DNA from: an uncultured bacterium
GTDB lineage: Bacteria > Desulfobacterota > Desulfovibrionia > Desulfovibrionales > Desulfovibrionaceae
NCBI GenBank assembly: GCA_905214305.1
Contig: CAJMLK010000048.1
Span: forward strand, 1 to 19,898
DNA: 19,898 nucleotides
Direction of reading: 5' to 3'
Part shown: positions 15,043-19,898 of the stretch, piece by piece
Position numbering within the stretch: position 1 is the first letter of the stretch
Layout of the letters: each line of letters opens with the position of its first letter
Translations under genes and position numbers: made by a program
The notes under the pieces: model-generated
The model's database searches: none
Told to the model about the DNA's origin: nothing
The model's input: only the letters and a program-made list of their open reading frames with translations

Positions 15043-15118
15043 CATGCCCGTGGGCATGCAGAGCATCCGGACATGCAGAGTTTTCCATCAGCATATATGC
15101 CCACAATATATGCCCACA
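15043..15118. repeat. Cluster of short palindromes and direct repeats
   Basis: The segment holds CATGCCC-GT-GGGCATG (15043-15058), the 9-mer CATGCAGAG twice (15055-15063 and 15072-15080), the palindrome GCATATATGC (15091-15100), and a perfect tandem pair of the 13-mer ATATATGCCCACA (15093-15105 and 15106-15118). It looks like a protein-binding cluster but no gene start adjoins it. Confidence 0.7.
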
Positions 15119-15184
15119 CGGGAGCGGAAAACGGTACACGAGCCAATCTGTTCCGTTGACGCGCGGCAGATCCCTGTGGGCGCG

Positions 15185-15220
15185 AAAAAAGCCGCCGGAC
15201 TGTGGTCCGACGGCTTTTTT
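15185..15220. terminator. Bidirectional terminator downstream of the chemoreceptor
   Basis: A6-GCCGCCGGAC (15185-15200) pairs with GTCCGACGGC-T6 (15205-15220) at 15 of 16 positions around a 4-base loop. The symmetrical A and T runs let it end transcripts from either side. It lies about 130 bases past the minus-strand chemoreceptor stop and would also stop any plus-strand transcript of the orphan region to its left. Confidence 0.85.
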
Positions 15221-15351
15221 CACGTCCGGGGTCAGGGGCTGCGTCTGTTTTTCGCGCCTGCCTTTGCGTCCGGGCGCGTCTGTTCCGGCCTGCAGGCGGG
15301 CGACAGGCGGCGGGCTGTCCGCCATGCCGCTGCGTGCCCGTTGTTGCCGTG

Positions 15352-16935
15352 CTATTTATGGTCCCTGTCTTCCTTGCGTATGGCGTCAAGAATGCCCGTG
15401 ACAACGCTGACCTGCCCGGCCATGTCGCTGACCTGACGGGCTGCCAGATCCACTTCTTCCGCAATATGGGCGCTCAGGCTGTTGACCTCGGCTATGTGTC
15501 TGTTGATTTCTTCCGAAGCGGCGGACTGTTCCGTGGCAGCGGCTGCAATGGCAGACACCCGCGCGCTGGAATCCCCGGCCAGAGTTGAAATCTGCTCCAG
15601 CGACTGACCGGACTCTTCGGCCATGCGGCTCACCTCGTCAATGGCAGATACGGCCCCGTCGACGGTGGTGGAGCTTTTGCCCGTGCCTTGCTGAATGGCG
15701 GCAATGGCGGTTTCCACTTCCTGGGTGGCGCTCATGGTTTTTTCTGCCAGTTTGCGCACTTCATCGGCCACAACCGCAAAGCCACGTCCGGCTTCGCCCG
15801 CACGGGCAGCCTCGATGGCCGCGTTAAGGGCGAGCAGGTTGGTCTGGTCAGCAATGTCGCGAATAAGGGTAAGCACTGTGCCAATATCCTTGGCCTGCTT
15901 GTCAAGGCCGATCATGTCGCCCTTGAGGCCGTTGGATTGCTGCTGCACGCTCTGCATGCTCTGGATGGTGCGCAGCACAATGCCTGCGCCTTCCTGGGCA
16001 TGCCCCTGCACGGAGGTTGCGGCCTTGGCAGCACCTTCGGCATTGTGGGCCACCTCAAGCACCGTGGCGTTCATTTCGTTCATTGCGGTGGCGGTTTCTG
16101 CCATCCGCCCGGCGGCAATGCCCGCCTTGTCGCGCACATCACCAAGGGAGGCGTTGAGCGTATCGGCCGCATGCTGCAGGTGGGCAACCACCTCTTCAAG
16201 CTGGGTGACGGTATATACCCGCGCCTTGTGGGCGGCTTCGGCGGCCTGCTTTTCAAGCATGACCTTTTCAGTAATGTCTTCGCCTATTTCCACATGGCCG
16301 ATGGTTTTGCCATCCGCATCTTTCAGGTAGTCCAGCATGATCTGCATGCTTTTGCCGTTGGGCATGTGGTTGATGACTTTTTTAATGCCCATGCGCAGCT
16401 GCTCGATACCACATTCGGGGGTATTGCAGATATTGCCCTGTTTTTCGGAACAGTGCTTGCCCACCACATCGTTTTGACAGGTTTTATTCATGGTTTCGAG
16501 GGCATAGGTGTTGCAGAACGTCCAGATCATGTCGTTGTCCGTTACGGACACCGACAGGGGCAGGGTGTTCAGGATGCTCTCGTACCAGTGGGTCTGGTTT
16601 TCCAGCTTGGCGACCATGATGCGCAGCGATTCCGCCAGGTGGCCCAGGCAGTCGGTACGATATACGTCAAGCGTGGCATCTTCATGCCCGGTGGAAATGG
16701 CTTCGGCGTAGACAACACATTTGCGGATGGGCGCAAGCCTGTTGTTGATGAATGCCGCGCCAGCGGCGCCCAGAAGCACAATGCCGCCCACGCCGAACAG
16801 CAGGGCGTCTTTCAGGACAGCGGCGCTCAGGCCGTCGCCCAGAGCGATTTTGAAGCCGATCAGCATGGCTGCACAGGCCAGTATGAGGGCAACGATGAAA
16901 AATACGATAATACGAAAGCTGAGGGTCAGGTTCAT
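15352..16935 (-). CDS. Methyl-accepting chemotaxis protein with Cys-containing PAS domain
   Basis: This chemoreceptor is of 527 residues. Two membrane helices (about 7-29 and 44-64) are separated by only some 15 residues, so there is no periplasmic ligand domain. A linker (about 65-115, possibly a degenerate HAMP) is followed by a cytoplasmic PAS domain (about 115-225) with the Cys pattern C162-x7-C170-x4-C175 plus C141 and C153. The signalling domain has the highly conserved tip DQTNLLALNAAIEAARAGE (363-381) through FAVVADEVRKLAEK. It should control CheA in response to a cytoplasmic or membrane redox, metal or small-molecule signal. No CxxCH haem site is present, and there is no CheR-binding pentapeptide at the C terminus. 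The ATG at 16935 is chosen because AAGGAAGAG precedes it; 12 extra upstream codons are possible. No che genes adjoin. Confidence 0.93.
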   Translation of the reverse strand: MNLTLSFRIIVFFIVALILACAAMLIGFKIALGDGLSAAVLKDALLFGVGGIVLLGAAGAAFINNRLAPIRKCVVYAEAISTGHEDATLDVYRTDCLGHLAESLRIMVAKLENQTHWYESILNTLPLSVSVTDNDMIWTFCNTYALETMNKTCQNDVVGKHCSEKQGNICNTPECGIEQLRMGIKKVINHMPNGKSMQIMLDYLKDADGKTIGHVEIGEDITEKVMLEKQAAEAAHKARVYTVTQLEEVVAHLQHAADTLNASLGDVRDKAGIAAGRMAETATAMNEMNATVLEVAHNAEGAAKAATSVQGHAQEGAGIVLRTIQSMQSVQQQSNGLKGDMIGLDKQAKDIGTVLTLIRDIADQTNLLALNAAIEAARAGEAGRGFAVVADEVRKLAEKTMSATQEVETAIAAIQQGTGKSSTTVDGAVSAIDEVSRMAEESGQSLEQISTLAGDSSARVSAIAAAATEQSAASEEINRHIAEVNSLSAHIAEEVDLAARQVSDMAGQVSVVTGILDAIRKEDRDHK

Positions 16936-17534
16936 AGGGACTCTTCCTTGAATGGCCGCTTGCAAAGGCACAGGCTGCGGAAAAAACGTTCAGGTGTGCC
17001 TGTGGCTGCGGTGCTGTGTCACGCGGGGTCTGGTCCGCGGCTCCAGACCGGCTGTACTGCATGTTCAATGGCCGGGGCTGGCTGTTCCGGGCGGCCCGTC
17101 AGTGCATGGTGTGTGACATATCCGACCCCCTGTGCATGAAGTGCTCCCAAAAAGAATCATGCCGCACGCGCATGCGGGCATCACTTTTCTGCATAAAAAA
17201 CTGAGTGCTTTAATAGTAAATAAAAAAAACCATACTCGCAACTACCCAAAAGCGGTACAATGAAAAGCATTTTCAAAAAAGGGGATGATCGTCTTGCCTA
17301 TATCTTCGGCTGAAATGAAAAAAAGCTTATGGCAAATGGAAAATGTGCTGGCCCGTACGTTGTATTGCGTAGTGTTATGGAAAGAAATCACAGACATAAA
17401 GTGCCGCTGCGTCAAAACCGTGTTCCGTGTGAGGAAAATCCGGTTCTGACGCAGCAGAAGTGCCCTTGTTCGGCGTCTGGCGCATGTCATTGTAAAAAAG
17501 TTACGTGCCCTGATGCAGAGCCAGCGCTGCCTGC
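16936..17534. other. 599-base stretch between the chemoreceptor and ZIP genes
   Basis: There is no confident gene. 17200-17400 is AT-rich, unlike the rest of the window. An inverted repeat GCTGCGTCAAAACCG (17406-17420) / CGGTTCTGACGCAGC (17441-17455) pairs at 14 of 15 positions around a 20-base loop, lying about 80 bases beyond the ZIP stop. A short plus-strand frame at 17106-17204 would encode a 32-residue Cys-rich peptide but lacks a ribosome site; it is described in the findings. Confidence 0.55.
17494..17521 (-). terminator. Possible weak terminator of the ZIP gene
   Basis: On the minus strand GCTCTG (17521-17516), loop CAT and CAGGGC (17512-17507) form a 6-bp stem with one G.U pair. A T6 run follows (17499-17494) after 7 bases. 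It begins 13 bases past the ZIP stop. The stem is short and the U tract is set off, so the call is tentative. Confidence 0.35.
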
Positions 17535-18365
17535 TCAGCCCAGCAGGGTGGTGAGCGCAATAACCAGACAGACTCCGAAAATACAGGAAAGGGAGGCGGC
17601 ATTGCCGTTATCCGAGGCATTGGCTTCGGGAATGACCTCTTCAAAGACCACATAGATCATGGCCCCTGCGGCAAAGGCCAGAGCCACGGGCAGAACGCCC
17701 GCCGTCACCCCGGCGGCCAAGGCTCCCGGTATGGCCCCGATGGGGGCGGTGACACCCGAGAGTACCCCGTAGAAAAAGGATTTTTTTGCCGAATAGCCTT
17801 CGGCCCGCAGCGCCGTGGACACGACCATGCCCTCGGGCAGGTTTTGCAGCATGATGGACGCGGTAAGCACCAGTGCCGTGCTCATGCCGAGACTTTCAAT
17901 GCCCGCGGCCATGCCGCTTTCAGCTGCGGCCGCCCCATAGCCCACCCCGATGGCCAGCCCTTCGGGAATGTGGTGCAGGGCCATGGCGGTGACAAGCAGA
18001 ACGCTGCGCCGCCAGCGGGTTGAAATGCCTTCAGTGGTGTCCTGCACAAGGTGCAGGTGCGGCAGGGCGCGGTCGAGCAGCAGCAGAAAGCCCGCACCCA
18101 GCATAAGGCCAAAAACCACCGGGATGAAGCCTGTGCGGCCCATGTGGGCGGTAAGTTCCATGGCCGGTTGCAGCAAACCGAAAAAGGACGCGCCCAGCAT
18201 CATGCCGCCGGCCGCGCCCAAAAGACAGTCCATTGCCTTGCGCGAGAATTCCCGTCGCGTAAAGATGAACGCCGCGCCAAGGCTGACGGAAAGCCATGAC
18301 AGCAGCCCGGCGACAGTGGCCTGAGCCACAGGCTCCCGGATGATGGAAGAAAGGGTGAGATCCAT
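17535..18365 (-). CDS. ZIP-family metal transporter (ZupT/GufA-like)
   Basis: This is an inner-membrane protein of 276 residues with about eight hydrophobic segments. The ZIP metal-site motifs are present: HHIPEGLAIG at 131-140 in helix 4 and QNLPEGMVV at 174-182 in helix 5, with EEVIPEA at 242-248 near the end. A His-containing cytoplasmic loop (LPHLHLVQDTTEG, about 101-113) is typical for metal binding. Members import zinc and often iron, manganese or cobalt. The ATG at 18365 is preceded by a perfect AGGAGG; an 18-codon upstream extension would run into a dispersed repeat and is rejected. It stands between the chemoreceptor and recR, all on the minus strand but with large gaps, so it is probably a separate unit. 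No Fur or Zur box was recognised. Confidence 0.93.
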   Translation of the reverse strand: MDLTLSSIIREPVAQATVAGLLSWLSVSLGAAFIFTRREFSRKAMDCLLGAAGGMMLGASFFGLLQPAMELTAHMGRTGFIPVVFGLMLGAGFLLLLDRALPHLHLVQDTTEGISTRWRRSVLLVTAMALHHIPEGLAIGVGYGAAAAESGMAAGIESLGMSTALVLTASIMLQNLPEGMVVSTALRAEGYSAKKSFFYGVLSGVTAPIGAIPGALAAGVTAGVLPVALAFAAGAMIYVVFEEVIPEANASDNGNAASLSCIFGVCLVIALTTLLG

Positions 18366-18391
18366 CAGAACCTCCTGCAATGTGGGAAGAT

Positions 18392-18452
18392 TCAGAGCAG
18401 ATTGACTTTGAAAATGCATGTTTTCAAAGTTTGCGGCACGTGCGCTTCGGCG
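18392..18452 (-). repeat. Truncated copy (B) of the dispersed repeat, in the ZIP leader region
   Basis: These 61 bases match the reverse complement of the right end of copy A at 46 of 61 positions, starting from the outer end TCAGAGCA (18392-18399). The hairpin ACTTTGAAAATGCATGTTTTCAAAGT (two 10-base arms around TGCATG) is intact although its arms differ in sequence from copy A. Homology fades after about 18452. It lies 27 bases upstream of the ZIP start codon, in the gap to recR. Confidence 0.7.
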
Positions 18453-18641
18453 CTGCGCTGTGCGTCAGGCTGTGCAGGGCGTGCAGGGCCTGCGCGCGGT
18501 CAGGGGCCGACCGCAGCCTGGGGGCTGGCCGGTTGTGGTCGCTGCCGGGGGCATGACACCGGCACTGCTGAAAAGCTTGCGGGGCGCAATACCGTGACGC
18601 GTGAAAAGTGTCGAGAGTGCAAGCTCCCCCAATAAAACTGG

Positions 18642-19253
18642 CTACTTGAGGTCCTGCCGGTACTGAAGTGACTGCCGCAGGGTTTCCTTGTCCATATATT
18701 TGACTTCCGCACCCAGCGGAATGCCCTGCGCCAGCCGCGAAATGCGCACTTGCGGGAAGCGCCCGGCCACCATGCGGCGAATGAACGTGGCCGTGTTTTC
18801 CGCTTCCAGCGTAGCTCCCAGAGCCAGAATCAGCTCTGTCACCTCGCCTTCGGCCAGACGGCGCACCAGCCTGTCCGTGTCCAGCCCTTCAGCGTCCATC
18901 CGTTCCAGCGGGGCCAGCAGGCCGCCGAGGATCATGTACTGGCCGCGGTAAAATCCGCCCTCATCCAGTGTGAGCATGCTGTCCCACTCGGTGACCAGAC
19001 AGAGCGTATCGCGCGCGCGTTCGACATCGGCACAGACCGGGCAGGGGTCTGTGGAGGAAAGACCGCCGCAGCGTGAACACAGGTGCAGGTTGTCGCGCAG
19101 ATCGTGGATGCCGCGCCCCAGTCGGCGGGTTTCGGCTTCCGGCCATTTGAGCAGGGCCATGGCCGCCCGCATGGCGGATTTGGGGCCAAGGCCCGGCAGG
19201 CGCGCAAGCTGCTCCACCAGGGCCTTGAGCGGTTCGGGAATGCGTTTGTTCAT
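18642..19253 (-). CDS. recR: Recombination mediator protein RecR
   Basis: The protein of 203 residues is standard for RecR, which with RecO and RecF loads RecA on gapped DNA. A helix-hairpin-helix (LARLPGLGPKSAMRAAM, about 16-32) is followed by a four-Cys zinc finger (C59, C62, C71, C74), then a Toprim domain (LCLVTEWDSMLTLDEGGFYRGQYMILGG) and the C-terminal GIPLGAEVKYMDKETL segment. The start at 19253 lies 4 bases after the ybaB stop with hardly any Shine-Dalgarno, so translation is probably coupled. It is last of the dnaX-ybaB-recR cluster conserved in many bacteria; no terminator was recognised after it. Confidence 0.97.
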   Translation of the reverse strand: MNKRIPEPLKALVEQLARLPGLGPKSAMRAAMALLKWPEAETRRLGRGIHDLRDNLHLCSRCGGLSSTDPCPVCADVERARDTLCLVTEWDSMLTLDEGGFYRGQYMILGGLLAPLERMDAEGLDTDRLVRRLAEGEVTELILALGATLEAENTATFIRRMVAGRFPQVRISRLAQGIPLGAEVKYMDKETLRQSLQYRQDLK

Positions 19254-19257
19254 GAAC

Positions 19258-19569
19258 CTAGAAAAGGCCGGGCAGCTTGATTCCGCCGGAAATGTTGCTC
19301 ATTTCGCGGTCCATCGTTTCGCGGGCGATGCGGCCCGCCTCATTGACGGCAGCCAGGATGAGGTCCTGCAGCATTTCCACGTCGCCGCCTTCCAGCGCCT
19401 TGGGATCAATGGTGAGCTTGCGCAGCTCCTGCTTGCCGGAGACTTCGGCCTTGACCATGCCGCCGCCACTGCTGGCTTCGTAGCTGTGTTCGCCCATTTC
19501 CTGCTGGAGTTTGGCGATCTTGTTCTGCATAACCTGCGCCTGGCGCAGAATGTCGTTCATGTTCCGCAT
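19258..19569 (-). CDS. ybaB: YbaB/EbfC-family nucleoid-associated protein
   Basis: This small protein of 103 residues has the family core: an N-terminal helix MNDILRQAQVMQNKIAKLQQEMGE, the GGGMVKAEVSGKQELRKLTIDPKAL sheet region, and a C-terminal helix with AVNEAGRIARETMDREM. Members form tweezer-like dimers that bind DNA and influence nucleoid organisation and repair. The first of two near ATGs (19569) is chosen because AAGGAG lies 6 bases upstream. It sits between dnaX and recR as in most bacteria, 88 bases after the dnaX stop and 4 bases before the recR start. Confidence 0.96.
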   Translation of the reverse strand: MRNMNDILRQAQVMQNKIAKLQQEMGEHSYEASSGGGMVKAEVSGKQELRKLTIDPKALEGGDVEMLQDLILAAVNEAGRIARETMDREMSNISGGIKLPGLF

Positions 19570-19657
19570 GTGTTTCTCCTTGCGTCTGTTGCATGCTTCC
19601 GGTTCCGGCGGCGTTGGCCGGGCGGACGCGGAATGTTTTTTCAGTTGGCAGCGTGGC

Positions 19658-19898
19658 TCAGCGGTTATCCTGATCCAGCGGACGGCAGGCCTTGACCCGT
19701 GCGTTCAGCACTTCAAGGCAGGGCTGCAACTCGGGCCTCTGGCTGAATTCTTCAATCAGTTCCGCCTCAGGTCGATAGGGCCGGGGAGCCACAAGTTCCA
19801 GTTGCGTCTGCCCTGCGCCGTAGGCGGCGAGAGCTGCTGTCAGCTCCTCACGTCCGCGCTCGAGCTGGAACAGCTGGGTCTCAGCCTTGGGGGCGAGA
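19658..19898 (-). CDS. dnaX: DNA polymerase III subunits gamma/tau, C-terminal part
   Basis: An open frame enters from the right edge and ends in TGA at 19660-19658, giving 79 visible residues that include QLFQLERGREELTAALAAYG and LVAPRPYRPEAELIEEFSQR. This is a charged C-terminal segment, without the AAA+ motifs, which would lie outside the window. The assignment rests mainly on position: dnaX is the usual gene directly upstream of ybaB and recR, and the codon use is coding-like. In full the protein would be the clamp-loader subunit of the replicative polymerase. Confidence 0.65.
   Translation of the reverse strand, partial: LAPKAETQLFQLERGREELTAALAAYGAGQTQLELVAPRPYRPEAELIEEFSQRPELQPCLEVLNARVKACRPLDQDNR

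Larger units (their letters stand above)
14416..15351. other. 936-base gene-free stretch between the cytochrome and chemoreceptor genes
   Basis: No gene is supported here on either strand; open frames lack start signals and family features. In order it contains the cytochrome 3' hairpin and terminators (14438-14602), about 150 unremarkable bases, the full dispersed-repeat copy A (14756-14907), an orphan segment with palindromes and tandem repeats (14908-15184), and the chemoreceptor terminator (15185-15220). Confidence 0.7.

Noticed and set aside
15093..15118. Tandem 13-mers as a CRISPR or plasmid-type iteron array
   Set aside because: Only two adjacent units with no spacers, no cas or rep genes, and a chromosomal housekeeping context.
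15688..17139. 483-codon plus-strand frame opposite the chemoreceptor
   Set aside because: The antisense product has no recognisable domain and runs past the chemoreceptor start into non-coding DNA.
17315..17449. 44-codon plus-strand frame in the AT-rich gap
   Set aside because: It lacks a ribosome site, has codon use unlike neighbours, and its end overlaps the arms of an inverted repeat.

Overview
The window looks like a piece of a Desulfovibrio-type chromosome (sulfate-reducing Desulfobacterota). Coding DNA is GC-rich. The clearest lineage marker is a gene for a split-Soret-like diheme cytochrome c, a protein known from Desulfovibrio. The Cys-containing PAS chemoreceptor and the KYHIVIF-type M23 protein also fit that group. 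The assignment rests on family recognition, not on a database search.

Layout, left to right. 52-1650 (minus): rpoZ then dnaJ. 1885-3672 (plus): a TtcA-like tRNA thiolation enzyme and a membrane-anchored M23 peptidase. 4028-4448 (plus): a promoter, a two-hairpin guanidine-II (mini-ykkC) riboswitch and the guanidinium exporter gdx it controls. 4868-7350 (plus): an SDF-family symporter overlapping by 4 bases with the L-cysteine desulfidase cyuA, a likely cysteine (or serine) uptake-and-catabolism pair that releases sulfide; a perfect 18-bp terminator follows. 7507-9487 (minus): gatC and gatA. 9728-11086 (minus): an LpoA/LppC-like lipoprotein. 11352-13268 (minus): dnaK with a strong terminator. 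13576-14415 (plus): the split-Soret cytochrome with tandem terminators. 14416-15351: gene-free, with a dispersed repeat copy and a cluster of short repeats. 15352-16935 (minus): a chemoreceptor. 17535-18365 (minus): a ZIP metal transporter. 18642-19898 (minus): the conserved dnaX-ybaB-recR cluster, dnaX running off the window.

Most genes are housekeeping (transcription, chaperones, tRNA modification and charging, recombination). The accessory interest lies in three places: the guanidine-sensing unit, in which P2 and a hairpin beside the Shine-Dalgarno share bases; the sulfide-producing cysteine module; and a family of roughly 150-bp repeats with terminal inverted repeats and covarying hairpins. 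Four copies or partial copies were found, two of them overlapping the stop codons of gatC and gatA. No tRNA, rRNA, CRISPR array, transposase or phage gene was seen.
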